From Paenibacillus humicus NBRC 102415 (lineage in GTDB: Bacteria > Bacillota > Bacilli > Paenibacillales > Paenibacillaceae), in the NCBI RefSeq assembly GCF_004000905.1, contig NZ_BIMD01000007.1, forward strand, positions 62,001 to 126,000: a stretch of DNA of 64,000 bases, read 5' to 3'. The translations under genes were made by a program, and so were the position numbers. How positions within the stretch are numbered: position 1 is the stretch's first letter; every line of letters begins with the position of its first letter. Below, in pieces: positions 20,792 to 29,953 of this stretch. The notes under the pieces are model-generated. The model saw only the letters and a program-made list of their open reading frames with translations. It searched no databases and was not told the origin of the DNA.

Positions 20792-21799
20792 ATGTTGAAG
20801 CTGATTGCGCATCTATTGCCGCCGGAGCTGTATGAGCGGCTTCGCCGGCTGCCTGATTCCGTGCATGCGGGTCTGGAAGAGATTCGAATCCGTGAGGAAC
20901 GGCCGCTGGAAATCGTCAGCCTCGACAAATCGGGATTTTTGACGGAGGACGGCGGATGGAGCAGCAACCCGCAGCAGGCGTTCAGGCCTTCCGGCGAGCT
21001 ATGCCGCAAGCTGCTCGGCAGGCTGACCGGGCATTCGCTGTACGCGATGGAGGAAGAGCTCAGGAAGGGCTACATCACCGTGACCGGAGGCCACCGGGTA
21101 GGATTGGCCGGCCGGACCGTCCTGGAGCGGGGCGACGTCAAGGCGATCCGGGATATCGGCGGCTTCAACATTCGGATCGCCCGCGAAGCGGTCGGCGCGG
21201 CAGACAAGCTGGCGCAGCAGCTGGCGGATGCGGCGAGACGGAGCATCCATTCCACGCTGCTGATCGGTCCGCCGAGAATGGGCAAGACGACGATGCTGAG
21301 GGATCTCGCCCGCATCGTCAGCTCGGGCGCCTGGCCCGATACCGCCATGGCCGGATGGCCGGGGAGAAGGGTGGCCATCGTGGACGAGCGGTCGGAAATC
21401 GCCGCTTCCGTCAAAGGGGTGCCTTCCTTCGATGTCGGTCCGAGGACAGACGTGATGGATGCTTGTCCGAAAGCGGAAGGGATGATGATGATGCTCCGCT
21501 CCATGTCTCCCGAAGTCATCATGGCCGACGAGATCGGCAGGCCGGAGGATGCGGCAGCCGTCCGGGAGGCGGCCCATTCCGGAGTCGCGGTCGTGGCGAC
21601 CGCCCATGCCTCCAGCCTCGAAGAAGCGAGGGGCAGGCCCATTCTGAGGGAGCTGCTGCATGACGGGGCGTTCAGCCGCTGCGTCATTCTCGGGAGGAGC
21701 AGGAGCGGCTTCGAAGCTCGGGTCGTCGCGCTCCAGCACGCTGCGCCGACGGCGAGAGAGCCGACAGCGGCGCGTGCTGCGGGGGAGGCGGGAACATGA
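20792..21799 (+). CDS. spoIIIAA: Stage III sporulation ATPase SpoIIIAA
   Basis: A 335-residue secretion-type ATPase of the mother cell that energises the SpoIIIA-SpoIIQ channel between mother cell and forespore. The Walker A loop GPPRMGKTT is at residues 159-167, and VIMADEIGRPEDA forms Walker B near 250. The N-terminal domain contains GHSLYAMEEELRKGYITVTG, diagnostic of SpoIIIAA. GGAGGAAGGAG lies upstream of the ATG. The last four bases overlap spoIIIAB. Confidence 0.96.
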   Translation: MLKLIAHLLPPELYERLRRLPDSVHAGLEEIRIREERPLEIVSLDKSGFLTEDGGWSSNPQQAFRPSGELCRKLLGRLTGHSLYAMEEELRKGYITVTGGHRVGLAGRTVLERGDVKAIRDIGGFNIRIAREAVGAADKLAQQLADAARRSIHSTLLIGPPRMGKTTMLRDLARIVSSGAWPDTAMAGWPGRRVAIVDERSEIAASVKGVPSFDVGPRTDVMDACPKAEGMMMMLRSMSPEVIMADEIGRPEDAAAVREAAHSGVAVVATAHASSLEEARGRPILRELLHDGAFSRCVILGRSRSGFEARVVALQHAAPTAREPTAARAAGEAGT

Positions 21800-22314
21800 T
21801 CAAGGCAGCCGGTGCCGTGCTTATCCTGCTTGCCGGCACGATGATCGGATTTCTGCAGGCGGCCCGCTTCGCCAAGCGTCCGAGGCAGCTGCGCGAGCTC
21901 ATCCACGGCCTGCAGCGCCTCGAGACCGAGATCGGCTACGGCTACACGCCGCTTCCGGAAGCGATGCGCCGCACAGGCGCCCATATGGCGGAACCGGCCG
22001 CTTCCATCTTCCGCCTGACTTCGGACAGGCTGGAAAGTCCGGATGCCCCCGCTTTCGAAGCCTGCTGGGAAGAAACGCTGGCCGGCTGCTGGCCGGGCAC
22101 CGCGATGCGGAAGACGGAGCTGGCGACGCTGAGGCGGCTCGGCTCCACGCTGGGAATGAGCGACCGCGAAGATCAGCTGAAGCATCTCCGGCTCGCGCAG
22201 CAGCAGATGCAGGCGGAAGAAGACGGTGCCCGGGATGACCAGGCGCGTTACGAGAAGCTGTCCCGCTCGCTAGGCATTCTCATTGCCGCACTGGTCGTCA
22301 TTTTGATGGTTTAG
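21796..22314 (+). CDS. spoIIIAB: Stage III sporulation protein SpoIIIAB
   Basis: A 172-residue membrane protein with N-terminal and C-terminal helices and a helical domain between, related to GspF-like inner-membrane components. Family motifs: LRELIHGLQRLETEIGYGYTPL and SLGILIAALVVILMV at the end. It begins inside spoIIIAA through an ATGA overlap and follows the standard operon order. Confidence 0.93.
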   Translation: MIKAAGAVLILLAGTMIGFLQAARFAKRPRQLRELIHGLQRLETEIGYGYTPLPEAMRRTGAHMAEPAASIFRLTSDRLESPDAPAFEACWEETLAGCWPGTAMRKTELATLRRLGSTLGMSDREDQLKHLRLAQQQMQAEEDGARDDQARYEKLSRSLGILIAALVVILMV

Positions 22315-22327
22315 GGGTGCCGAGTAC

Positions 22328-22531
22328 ATGACCATGGATATCAGCGCCATCTTCCAGATCGCCGGCATCGGCATCATCGTGGCCATGATCCACACGGTGC
22401 TTAAGCAGATGGGGAAGGAAGACATGGCGCACTGGGTGACATTGATCGGATTCGTCGTCGTACTGTTTATGGTCGTCCGGATGCTCAACGAGCTGTTCCA
22501 GGAAATCAAGACGATCTTCCTGTTCCAGTAG
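22328..22531 (+). CDS. spoIIIAC: Stage III sporulation protein SpoIIIAC
   Basis: A 67-residue protein with two membrane helices (about residues 7-27 and 36-56), matching SpoIIIAC (68 residues in Bacillus). It forms a membrane part of the feeding-tube channel. AGGGGTG is 8 bases before the first ATG; an ATG two codons later is also possible. Confidence 0.94.
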   Translation: MTMDISAIFQIAGIGIIVAMIHTVLKQMGKEDMAHWVTLIGFVVVLFMVVRMLNELFQEIKTIFLFQ

Positions 22532-22563
22532 CGGCGGCATTCCGCGGGTCAGGAGAATGGATT

Positions 22564-22959
22564 ATGGAGATTGTGCAAATCGCGGGAATCGGGCTGCTCG
22601 CCGCGATTCTCATGCTGGTGCTCAAAGAGCAGAAGCCGCTGTTCGCTTTTTTGCTCGCCATGTTCACAGGGGTATTCATCTTCCTCATGATGCTGGGCAA
22701 GATCGATGCCGTCATCGGCACGATGCAGCAGCTGGCCGAACGCTCCGGCATCCCTTCGGTGTACTTGAAGACGATCCTCAAAATGATCGGAATCGCGTAT
22801 ATCGCCGAATTCGCCTCTCAGATCATCCGGGATGCCGGAGCCGAGAGCGTGGCCTCGAAGGTGGAGTTCGCCGGCAAGGTGCTGATTCTCGTCATGGCCG
22901 TCCCGATCATCAACGTCATTGTGGAGACCGTGGTCGGCCTGCTGCCGGCGGGGGGGTGA
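22564..22959 (+). CDS. spoIIIAD: Stage III sporulation protein SpoIIIAD
   Basis: A 131-residue polytopic membrane protein with about four helices, clearly related to SpoIIIAC in its first half (MEIVQIAGIGLLAAILMLVLK). Central motif YLKTILKMIGIAYIAEFASQ is typical of the family. Part of the mother-cell membrane component of the channel. It overlaps nothing and is followed 7 bases later by spoIIIAE. Confidence 0.94.
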   Translation: MEIVQIAGIGLLAAILMLVLKEQKPLFAFLLAMFTGVFIFLMMLGKIDAVIGTMQQLAERSGIPSVYLKTILKMIGIAYIAEFASQIIRDAGAESVASKVEFAGKVLILVMAVPIINVIVETVVGLLPAGG

Positions 22960-22966
22960 AGGGGCG

Positions 22967-24214
22967 ATGCGGCTGCTGATGCGCTGGCTTCAGGCAATCG
23001 GAATCAGTCTCGTCATCTGGCTGGCCATGCCGGGAACGGGGGCTTGGGCGGCAAGCGGTCCGGCGGAGCCGTCCTTGCAGGCAGCCCGCCAGGACGACGG
23101 CTCGCAAGCGGCCGCGGACCTCAACGACAAGCTGGCCAAGGAGCAGGCGCAAGCTTACGGGACGGATACGGTTGAAGCGTACTGGAACAAGCTGGTCACG
23201 GAGTACGGCGGTTATTTTCCGGACGGATCGATGCCGAGCTTCGTCGAGATGATCACGCCCGGCGGCGAAGGCCTCAAGCTCGGCACCGTGCTGAGCGGCT
23301 TGATGAAGATGCTGCTGCATGAGGTGCTCTACAACGGCAAGCTGCTCGTCTCCATCGTGCTGCTGGCGATATTCAGCAGCATCCTGCAGACGCTTCAATC
23401 GGCGTTCGAGCGGAACATGGTCAGCCAGGTCGCCTACTCGGTCGCCTATATGGTGCTGATCGTGCTTGCGGTGAACAGCTTCCACGTCGCGATCGGATAT
23501 GCCCGGGACGCGATCGAGTCCATGATCCAGTTCATGATGGCGATGATTCCGCTGCTGCTGACGCTGATCGCCAGTACGGGAAGCGTCGCGACCGTCACTC
23601 TTCTTCATCCGGTCATCATTTTCATGGTCAACACGGTCGGAACGCTGATCTACACGATCGTTTTCCCGCTCTTCTTCTTCTCGGCTGTCCTCCATATCGC
23701 CAGCTCTTTGAGCGACCGCTTCAAAGTGACGCAGCTCGCCAATCTGCTGCGGACGACGGGCGCGGGAATACTCGGGGTCATGCTGACCATCTTTCTGGGA
23801 GTCATCTCGGTCCAGGGGGCGGCAGGAAGCGTGACGGACGGAATGACGCTGCGGACGGCCAAATTCATCAGCGGCAGCTTCGTCCCGGTCGTAGGAAGGA
23901 CGTTTTCGGATGCGGCCGATACCGTCATTTCGGCATCCATGATGGCCAAAAATGCGGTCGGTCTCGCGGGAGTCATCATCCTCCTCTTCCTCTGCGCTTT
24001 CCCGGCGATCAAGATTCTGGCGCTGGCCGCCATCTACAATGTCAGCGGCGCTGTCCTGCAGCCGCTCGGCTCCAGCCCGATCACGACCTGCCTGCTGACC
24101 ATCGGCAAGACGATGCTGTTCGTGTTCGGAGCTCTTGCGGCGGTAAGCCTGATGTTCTTTCTGGCTGTCACCATCATTCTCACGGCAGGCAATGCGATGA
24201 TCATGATGCGTTGA
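22967..24214 (+). CDS. spoIIIAE: Stage III sporulation protein SpoIIIAE
   Basis: A 415-residue protein with a signal-type N-terminus ending near AWA-AS and at least seven membrane helices in the C-terminal two thirds. Family motifs include YWNKLVTEYGGYFPDGSMPS and MPGTGAWA near the start, and GVISVQGAAGSVTDGMTLRT in the middle. The ATG at 22967 follows AAGGGG; an upstream extension in the open frame overlaps spoIIIAD and is not used. Component of the SpoIIIA channel. Confidence 0.94.
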   Translation: MRLLMRWLQAIGISLVIWLAMPGTGAWAASGPAEPSLQAARQDDGSQAAADLNDKLAKEQAQAYGTDTVEAYWNKLVTEYGGYFPDGSMPSFVEMITPGGEGLKLGTVLSGLMKMLLHEVLYNGKLLVSIVLLAIFSSILQTLQSAFERNMVSQVAYSVAYMVLIVLAVNSFHVAIGYARDAIESMIQFMMAMIPLLLTLIASTGSVATVTLLHPVIIFMVNTVGTLIYTIVFPLFFFSAVLHIASSLSDRFKVTQLANLLRTTGAGILGVMLTIFLGVISVQGAAGSVTDGMTLRTAKFISGSFVPVVGRTFSDAADTVISASMMAKNAVGLAGVIILLFLCAFPAIKILALAAIYNVSGAVLQPLGSSPITTCLLTIGKTMLFVFGALAAVSLMFFLAVTIILTAGNAMIMMR

Positions 24215-24247
24215 GGCAGGCAGCGCGGATGAAAGGAGTCGAAGCCG

Positions 24248-25033
24248 ATGCTGGGCTGGTTCAGCTCCTGGCTCAAGGATGTCATTTCCGTCATTCTGCT
24301 CGCCGCCATCGTGGACCTGCTGCTTCCGAACAAGTCCATGCAGCGTTACGCGAGGCTTGTAACCGGCCTGATCGTCCTGCTCGTCATTCTGACGCCTCTG
24401 CTGAAGCTGGCTCAGGGAGACATCCAGGGGAAGCTCAGCGAGACCATCAAGGACTGGGACCGCGAAGTGCGGGACTCGAATGTCAAGATGCCTTCGCTGG
24501 ACGATATTCTGCGGAAGGCCGAGGAGACTTCGGGCCGTTCCAGACAGCAGGCAGCCGAGCTGGCGCGGACGAAGCTCGAATCCGAGGTGAAGGCGGCTGT
24601 CGAGCGGCAGACCGGGTTCGGCGTAGCTTCGGTGGCTGCTTCGGTATCGTGGGATGGCAGCGGCAACGGAACGGTGTCCGGCGTTGTCGTCACGCTGGCA
24701 GCGGCGGGCGGGAATTCAGCCCCGTCTTCGGCGGATAGCGGCATGGCCGCTGGAGCGGGAGAAGTCTCTCCGGTGGACATCAGGATGGACCCCCTCCGCG
24801 TTCAGGCGGGGGATGCCGCCTCCGGCGGCGCCTCCTCGGAAGCGGCGATGGCTCCTGTAGAAGAGCCGGGCGCTGAAGATGGCAGTACGATGCATTCCGG
24901 GGAAGGAACAGAGGCTGGAAACGACAGCCCGTCCGCGGCTCCGGCTCAGGCCGCTGCCGAGGTCAGGAGACTGGTCGCGGCCGGTTGGGGGCTGCAAGAC
25001 CGCCAGATCCAAGTATGGCTGGAGAAGGAATGA
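24248..25033 (+). CDS. spoIIIAF: Stage III sporulation protein SpoIIIAF
   Basis: A 261-residue protein: two N-terminal helices (about residues 10-28 and 35-55, with NKSMQRYARLVTGLIVLLV between) and a soluble C-terminal region. The stretch from about 150 to 235 is low-complexity, rich in Ala, Gly, Ser and Glu. This makes it longer than Bacillus SpoIIIAF (about 206). The end EVRRLVAAGWGLQDRQIQVW is conserved in type. Confidence 0.92.
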   Translation: MLGWFSSWLKDVISVILLAAIVDLLLPNKSMQRYARLVTGLIVLLVILTPLLKLAQGDIQGKLSETIKDWDREVRDSNVKMPSLDDILRKAEETSGRSRQQAAELARTKLESEVKAAVERQTGFGVASVAASVSWDGSGNGTVSGVVVTLAAAGGNSAPSSADSGMAAGAGEVSPVDIRMDPLRVQAGDAASGGASSEAAMAPVEEPGAEDGSTMHSGEGTEAGNDSPSAAPAQAAAEVRRLVAAGWGLQDRQIQVWLEKE

Positions 25034-25067
25034 AGAGAGGAACCGTGCATGGCGGAGAGGAGGGGCA

Positions 25068-25724
25068 ATGGTGGGCAAATGGCTGGAAAAGCTGGAGCAG
25101 CTCGCCGGCGGCGGTCCCGCAGGGCCGGGCCGCGTCAAGGCGCTGAGATGGCTTCTGCTTCTGGGATGCATAGGAGCGGCGCTTATGATTGCCGGCAGTC
25201 TGCTGGATTTCCGCCAAGTCGGCACGACCGGCACCCATCAGGGAGCCGATCCGCCCGCTCCCGGCTCCGGCGGCGATCAGAGCGCCTTCATCGGCAAGAC
25301 GTCGCCTGACGGAACAGACTTCTCGAGCATCGAGCAGCCTCTGGAGAACAGGCTGAAGGAGATCTTGGAGCAGATTGTCGGCGTCGGAACCGTGAAAGTG
25401 CTCGTCACGATCGATTCGACGGAAGAGATGGTGTGGGGCGTAGATCCGAACAACTCCCAGTCGGTGACGGATGAGAGCGACAAGAACGGCGGCAAGCGCC
25501 ACATGACTCAGGTGACGAGCAGCGGCAAGATCGTCATGTATGAAGTGTCCGGGGAGCAGAAGCCGGTCGTGACCAAAATCATCAAGCCGAAAATCCGCGG
25601 AGTGCTGGTCGTCGCCAACGGGGCGGAAAATGCTGCCGTGAGGCGGATCATGACCGAGGCGGTGGAGAAGGGGATGGATGTTCCCCTCTCGGCAATTTCA
25701 ATCGTTCCGCGCAAGACGGGCTGA
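25068..25724 (+). CDS. spoIIIAG: Stage III sporulation protein SpoIIIAG
   Basis: A 218-residue protein with one membrane helix (about residues 27-46), a variable linker and a ring-forming soluble domain starting near LENRLKEILEQIVGVGTVKVL. SpoIIIAG makes the large ring of the mother-cell/forespore channel. The ATG at 25068 has GAGGAGGGG upstream; a longer open frame runs back into spoIIIAF and is not used. A 160-base gap with repeats follows before spoIIIAH. Confidence 0.94.
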   Translation: MVGKWLEKLEQLAGGGPAGPGRVKALRWLLLLGCIGAALMIAGSLLDFRQVGTTGTHQGADPPAPGSGGDQSAFIGKTSPDGTDFSSIEQPLENRLKEILEQIVGVGTVKVLVTIDSTEEMVWGVDPNNSQSVTDESDKNGGKRHMTQVTSSGKIVMYEVSGEQKPVVTKIIKPKIRGVLVVANGAENAAVRRIMTEAVEKGMDVPLSAISIVPRKTG

Positions 25725-25788
25725 TCCATCCTGGACGGCGGGCGCAAAAATCAAAGCAAGGAATAAGAGTAGAGCCGAAGCCGAAGCC

Positions 25789-25829
25789 AAAAGAAGCCGT
25801 AGCAAAAGAAGCCGTAGCAAAAGAATCCG
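25789..25829 (+). repeat. 15-bp tandem repeat in the spoIIIAG-spoIIIAH spacer
   Basis: AAAAGAAGCCGTAGC occurs twice end to end (25789-25803 and 25804-25818) and a third partial copy AAAAGAATCCG follows (25819-25829). GAAGCC repeats flank them. The tract lies in an untranslated 160-base spacer, 56 bases before the spoIIIAH start. Confidence 0.85.
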
Positions 25830-25884
25830 AAACCGAAGCCGAATCCAGCCCCAATGGTCAACCATTTTAAGGAGGTCAAAGACA

Positions 25885-26655
25885 ATGAATTCGAAACGTC
25901 AAACGGTATGGCTCGTATCCATGCTCAGCCTGATGGTCATTCTCTCCGCTTACTATCTGTTTACCGACAATTCGGGACAGAGCGCGCTCAAGGACACGGC
26001 GCAAACGCAAGGCGCGTCTTCCGGCGCGACGGAAGTATCCGGCGCCGCAGGCGTTGAAGTGCAGGATATGGTCGTCACTCCCGGAGATGAAGCTCAGGCC
26101 GCCGATCCTGCGGGTAAAACGGATGCAGGCGCGGCTGCGGACGGCGTCAAGGATTCCGGCAGCAAGGCAGGCACGGATGCGGCAGGTCAAAAAACGGATG
26201 GACAAACGAAAGCCTCCGATGCGAAGGACGGAGCGAAGGAAACCTCTGCGGCAACGGGCATCAGCCCCGAGGACCAGGCGGTGCTCCAGCAGTTCGAAGC
26301 GGGATCGGCTGCCGGCCAGTTCACCGAGCTGAGCGAAAAAAGCCAGGATAAAGTGAGCAAGCTGTATGACGGCATCATGAAAAAAGTAAACGATCCGAAC
26401 CAGACGGCAGACGGCTCCGCCAAGGCGCTGGCCGAGCTCGACAAGTTCGAGAGCCGCCAGGACAAGATCGAGAGCCTTCGCAAGGATCTCGGAGCGAGCT
26501 TCAAAAACGTCGTCATCGACGAGAACGACGGAGCGGTGACGGTCGTAGTCCAAAGCGAAAAGCTGCAAAGAAGCGAGGCTGCTTCCATCATTGCGAAAGT
26601 TAGCACTTCGCTGAATGTCAGCGCGGGCAGCGTGCTTGTGAAGTATCTCCCATGA
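25885..26655 (+). CDS. spoIIIAH: Stage III sporulation protein SpoIIIAH
   Basis: A 256-residue protein with one N-terminal membrane helix (about residues 8-25), a long Ala/Gly/Asp-rich linker to about 135, and a C-terminal YscJ/FliF-like ring domain (EAASIIAKVSTSLNVSAGSV near the end). SpoIIIAH binds forespore SpoIIQ to make the intercellular channel. AAGGAGG is 9 bases before the ATG. Its linker is longer than in Bacillus (218 residues total). Last gene of the operon. Confidence 0.93.
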   Translation: MNSKRQTVWLVSMLSLMVILSAYYLFTDNSGQSALKDTAQTQGASSGATEVSGAAGVEVQDMVVTPGDEAQAADPAGKTDAGAAADGVKDSGSKAGTDAAGQKTDGQTKASDAKDGAKETSAATGISPEDQAVLQQFEAGSAAGQFTELSEKSQDKVSKLYDGIMKKVNDPNQTADGSAKALAELDKFESRQDKIESLRKDLGASFKNVVIDENDGAVTVVVQSEKLQRSEAASIIAKVSTSLNVSAGSVLVKYLP

Positions 26656-26663
26656 CGGAGCGA

Positions 26664-26703
26664 AAGAAGGCTTTCCGGATCGTTCCGGGAAGCCTTCTTT
26701 TTG
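26664..26703 (+). terminator. Terminator of the spoIIIA operon
   Basis: AAGAAGGCTTTCCGG and CCGGGAAGCCTTCTT form a long stem around a short loop, followed by a T run. It lies 8 bases after the spoIIIAH stop. Confidence 0.92.
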
Positions 26704-26762
26704 TTTGCGGCAGGGAAGCATCGATGCCTGGCGATTGACCTCTCGTGTTCGAATAGGGCTTG

Positions 26763-26771
26763 TGCTATAAT
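26763..26771 (+). promoter_or_regulatory. Extended -10 promoter of accB
   Basis: TGCTATAAT (TGnTATAAT) at 26763-26771 is an extended -10 element. No consensus -35 is present at 17 bases. The 5' leader to the accB ATG is about 100 bases and contains no terminator. Confidence 0.65.
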
Positions 26772-26879
26772 ACACTACGTCATGGCCGCATGGAGGGCTC
26801 AGCCCCGCAGTTCCGTCCGGCAAGCAATTAGAGCCAGGGGTTATTCCGATCCCCGTACCCGCCCTAAGGAGTGAATTAC

Positions 26880-27368
26880 ATGTTCAAGCTTAGCGAAATC
26901 AAAGAACTGATCAAACTGATCGACCAAACTTCCGTGCAGGAACTTGAAATCGAGAACGAAGGAACCCGCCTGCTGATCCGCAAGCCCGGCAAAGCGGAAA
27001 CGGTCGTTTATCAAAGCGCGCCCCAAATTCCTACATATACCCAGCCGCAAATGACGCCGCAGCCTGCTGCCGCAGCCGTTCAGGCTGCGCCGGACGCATC
27101 CGCGGGCTCTGCGAATGAAGGAGAGAAGCTCCACAATATCGTGTCTCCGATGGTAGGCACTTTCTACACCTCCTCTTCCCCGGACAACCCTCCATATGTG
27201 ACCGTCGGCAGCAAGGTCAGCGACAAGAGCGTCGTCTGCATTCTGGAGGCGATGAAGCTGATGAACGAGCTGGAAGCCGAAGTGCGCGGCGAAATCGTCG
27301 AGGTTCTCGTCGAGAACGGCCAGCTGGTGGAATACGGCCAGCCGCTGTTCCGCGTCCGTCCGGAGTAA
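26880..27368 (+). CDS. accB: Biotin carboxyl carrier protein of acetyl-CoA carboxylase
   Basis: A 162-residue carrier. The N-terminal part ([20 protein letters not shown]) is the AccB-type leader, then a Pro/Ala/Gln-rich linker, then the biotinyl domain with EAMKLMNE, whose K126 is the biotin site, and a thumb-containing fold typical of AccB. The ATG at 26880 follows AAGGAG at 8 bases; a GTG three codons earlier is less suited. accC follows in the same transcript. Confidence 0.96.
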   Translation: MFKLSEIKELIKLIDQTSVQELEIENEGTRLLIRKPGKAETVVYQSAPQIPTYTQPQMTPQPAAAAVQAAPDASAGSANEGEKLHNIVSPMVGTFYTSSSPDNPPYVTVGSKVSDKSVVCILEAMKLMNELEAEVRGEIVEVLVENGQLVEYGQPLFRVRPE

Positions 27369-27399
27369 TGACAGGTTCCGAGGAAGGAGACAGATCGCT

Positions 27400-28776
27400 T
27401 TGAAATTCCAGAAGATCCTCATTGCCAACCGCGGCGAGATCGCCGTGCGGATCATCAGGGCGTGCCGGGAACTCGGCATCGCCACCGTGGCTGTATATTC
27501 CGAGGCGGACCGCGAATCGCTGCATGTCCGCCTGGCCGACGAAGCGTACTGCATCGGGCCGACGCTGTCCAAGGACAGCTACTTGAATCTGACCAACATC
27601 ATGAGCGTGGCGACCCTGACCGAGTGCGACGCCATCCATCCGGGCTACGGCTTCCTTGCCGAGAACGCGGACTTCGCGGAGATCTGCGAATCCTGCAACA
27701 TCACGTTCATCGGCCCTTCGCCTTCCGCCATTACGAGAATGGGCGACAAGGCGATGGCGAAGCAGACGATGAAGGATGCCCGCGTGCCGATCATTCCCGG
27801 TTCGGACGGCCTGATCGAGGATCTGGACGACGCCATCCGCGTCGCCAGAGGAATCGGATACCCCGTCATCATCAAGGCGACGGCAGGGGGCGGAGGCAAG
27901 GGCATCCGGATCGCCGAGGACGAGGACACGCTGATCCAGCAGATCACGACCGCCCAGCAGGAAGCCCAGAAGGCTTTCGGCAACGCAGGCGTCTACCTGG
28001 AGAAGTACCTCACCGGCATGAAGCATGTGGAAATCCAGATCATGGCCGACCGTCACGGCAATGCCGTCCATCTGTTCGAGCGGGACTGCTCCGTGCAGCG
28101 CCGCCGCCAGAAGCTCGTCGAGGAAGCGCCTTGTCCGGTTCTAAGCCCGGAGCTCCGGGAACGGATGGGACAGGCGGCCGTGCGCGCGGCTCTCGCCGTC
28201 GAGTATTGCGGCGCCGGCACGCTTGAATTCCTGCTCGGTCCCGACGGACAGTTCTACTTCATGGAGATGAACACGAGGATTCAGGTCGAGCATCCTGTAA
28301 CCGAGATGATCACGGGCGTCGACCTGATCAAGGAAATGATCTCCGTGTCGGAAGGCAATCCGCTGTCGATCCGCCAAGAGGATCTCCGCATCGACGGCTG
28401 GGCGATCGAATGCCGGATCAACGCCGAGGATTCCGAGCGCGGCTTCATGCCTTCGCCCGGCAAGATCGGCTTTTACCTGCCGCCTGGCGGCATCGGCGTC
28501 CGCGTCGACAGCTCCGCCTATCCCGGCTACACGATCTCGCCGCATTACGATTCCATGATCGCCAAGCTGATTGTCTGGGCGCCGACCCGCCAGGAAGCGG
28601 TCAGCCGGATGAAGCGCGCGCTGTCCGAATTCGCGATCGAAGGCATCAAAACGACGATTCCGTTCCATCTGAAGCTTCTCGAGCATCCGATTTTCCTTGG
28701 CGGCAGCTTCGACATCAAGTTCCTCGAGGATTACGACGTGAACAAGCCCTACGGCGACGAAGCTGCGGATGCCTGA
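27400..28776 (+). CDS. accC: Biotin carboxylase
   Basis: A 458-residue ATP-grasp enzyme that carboxylates biotin on AccB, the first half of malonyl-CoA synthesis. Landmarks: [20 protein letters not shown] at the start, [14 protein letters not shown] (ATP-binding glycine loop), [20 protein letters not shown], and [19 protein letters not shown] with catalytic residues. The start is a TTG with AAGGAG 10 bases upstream. Confidence 0.97.
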   Translation: MKFQKILIANRGEIAVRIIRACRELGIATVAVYSEADRESLHVRLADEAYCIGPTLSKDSYLNLTNIMSVATLTECDAIHPGYGFLAENADFAEICESCNITFIGPSPSAITRMGDKAMAKQTMKDARVPIIPGSDGLIEDLDDAIRVARGIGYPVIIKATAGGGGKGIRIAEDEDTLIQQITTAQQEAQKAFGNAGVYLEKYLTGMKHVEIQIMADRHGNAVHLFERDCSVQRRRQKLVEEAPCPVLSPELRERMGQAAVRAALAVEYCGAGTLEFLLGPDGQFYFMEMNTRIQVEHPVTEMITGVDLIKEMISVSEGNPLSIRQEDLRIDGWAIECRINAEDSERGFMPSPGKIGFYLPPGGIGVRVDSSAYPGYTISPHYDSMIAKLIVWAPTRQEAVSRMKRALSEFAIEGIKTTIPFHLKLLEHPIFLGGSFDIKFLEDYDVNKPYGDEAADA

Positions 28777-28782
28777 ATCCGT

Positions 28783-28811
28783 TTGTCATAAAACCCGTGG
28801 AATGCTATAGT
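28783..28811 (+). promoter_or_regulatory. Sigma-A-like promoter of the asp23 group
   Basis: TTGTCA at 28783-28788 and TATAGT at 28806-28811 are 17 bases apart. A hairpin in the leader (28834-28854, CCTCCGGT with ACCGGAGG) has no T run and may stabilise the mRNA. Confidence 0.7.
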
Positions 28812-28889
28812 ATAGGAATATGAATCGGATGAGCCTCCGGTTGCGGACCGGAGGACACCTATCATCAAGCGGGAGGTGCGTCAAGGCAC

Positions 28890-29297
28890 ATGAGCATCAT
28901 GGCAGCGGATTACGAGAAAACGGACATCGGCACGATCCAGATCGCGCCGGAAGTCATTGAGGTCATCGCAGGCCTTGCGACGATCGAGGTCGAAGGCGTG
29001 GCCGGCATGAGCGGCGGACTTGCGGGCGGCATCGCCGAACTGCTCGGACGCAAGAACTTGTCCAAGGGCGTCAAGGTCGAGGTCGGGCACAAGGAAGCGG
29101 CTGTCGACGTGTCCATCATCGTGGAATACGGCAATCCGATTCCCGAGATCGCAGCCGAAATCCAGCGCAATGTCAAAAAGTCGATCGAGATGATGACGGG
29201 ACTTATCGTCGTTGAAGTAAACGTACATATTCATGACGTCTACTTCAAATCCGGCGAAAGCCCTGTTGAAGAGGACTCTGCCCTAAGAGTCAAATAA
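28890..29297 (+). CDS. yqhY: Asp23/Gls24 family protein (YqhY)
   Basis: A 135-residue envelope-stress-type protein. The DUF322 core is visible as GTIQIAPEVIEVIAGLATIE, then GVAGMSGG, VEYGNPIPEIAAEIQRNVKK and LIVVEVNVHIHDVYF. Members bind the membrane through AmaP, which is encoded next. Neighbour of accBC, as in Bacillus, where loss of yqhY disturbs acetyl-CoA carboxylase control. GGGAGGTG lies 11 bases before the ATG. Confidence 0.92.
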   Translation: MSIMAADYEKTDIGTIQIAPEVIEVIAGLATIEVEGVAGMSGGLAGGIAELLGRKNLSKGVKVEVGHKEAAVDVSIIVEYGNPIPEIAAEIQRNVKKSIEMMTGLIVVEVNVHIHDVYFKSGESPVEEDSALRVK

Positions 29298-29310
29298 ATA
29301 AGGAACCGTC

Positions 29311-29352
29311 ACCCCCTTGTGATTGGGCTGCCGCTCGGCGCAAGGGGGTTTA
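29311..29352 (+). terminator. Weak hairpin between asp23 and amaP
   Basis: ACCCCCTTG and CAAGGGGGT enclose a 25-base loop that can fold on itself, and TTTATT follows. It may attenuate transcription between asp23 and the amaP gene rather than end it. Confidence 0.4.
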
Positions 29353-29379
29353 TTCCGCTTTATGAGGAGGAGCATCTGG

Positions 29380-29940
29380 TTGAGCCGAATTGTTGATCGT
29401 CTTCTTCTGTTTTTATTTTCCCTGGCCGTCTTGATTTTGTGCGTGCTCGCGATCGCAATCGGCACTGGAGGAGTCGGCAAGGACTCCGCCTCGAGCTTTC
29501 TGGCCGATTGGATGAAGATCGGGACGTCCGTGAACATCGCTGTCATCATCGTATCCGTCGTCCTGCTGCTCATCGGCCTCCGGCTGTTCTTCGTCTCCAT
29601 CCGCGTCAAGGGAAGCAGCTCTTCGTCCATCGATCAACGCAACGACTTCGGCGACATCCGGATCTCGATCGAGACCGTAGAGAATCTCGTGCTCAAGGCA
29701 GCCGGAAGGCAGCGCGGCGTCAAGGATCTCAAAGCCCGAATCACGACGGCGGAATCCGGCCTGGATATCGCGGTGCGCGCGGTCGTGGACGGCGAGACGT
29801 CGATACCTCATCTGACGGAGGAGATTCAGCGGGCGGTCAAGGATCATGTGGAGGAAATCACGGGCATTCCGGTTGCGGCCGTCTCCGTTTTCGTCGCCAA
29901 TGTCATCTCGTCTCCTTCTTTCAAGAGCCGCGTAGAATAG
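29380..29940 (+). CDS. amaP: Alkaline shock response membrane anchor protein AmaP
   Basis: A 186-residue protein with two N-terminal membrane helices (about residues 5-27 and 45-68) followed by an Asp23-like domain (ISIETVENLVLKAAGRQRGV, ending VFVANVISSPSFKSRVE). AmaP anchors Asp23 to the membrane. The TTG at 29380 has GAGGAGG 9 bases upstream; the ATG at 29362 lies just before that site and is unlikely. Followed 13 bases later by the DUF2273 gene. Confidence 0.9.
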   Translation: MSRIVDRLLLFLFSLAVLILCVLAIAIGTGGVGKDSASSFLADWMKIGTSVNIAVIIVSVVLLLIGLRLFFVSIRVKGSSSSSIDQRNDFGDIRISIETVENLVLKAAGRQRGVKDLKARITTAESGLDIAVRAVVDGETSIPHLTEEIQRAVKDHVEEITGIPVAAVSVFVANVISSPSFKSRVE

Positions 29941-29953
29941 GAGGCAGGCAACC

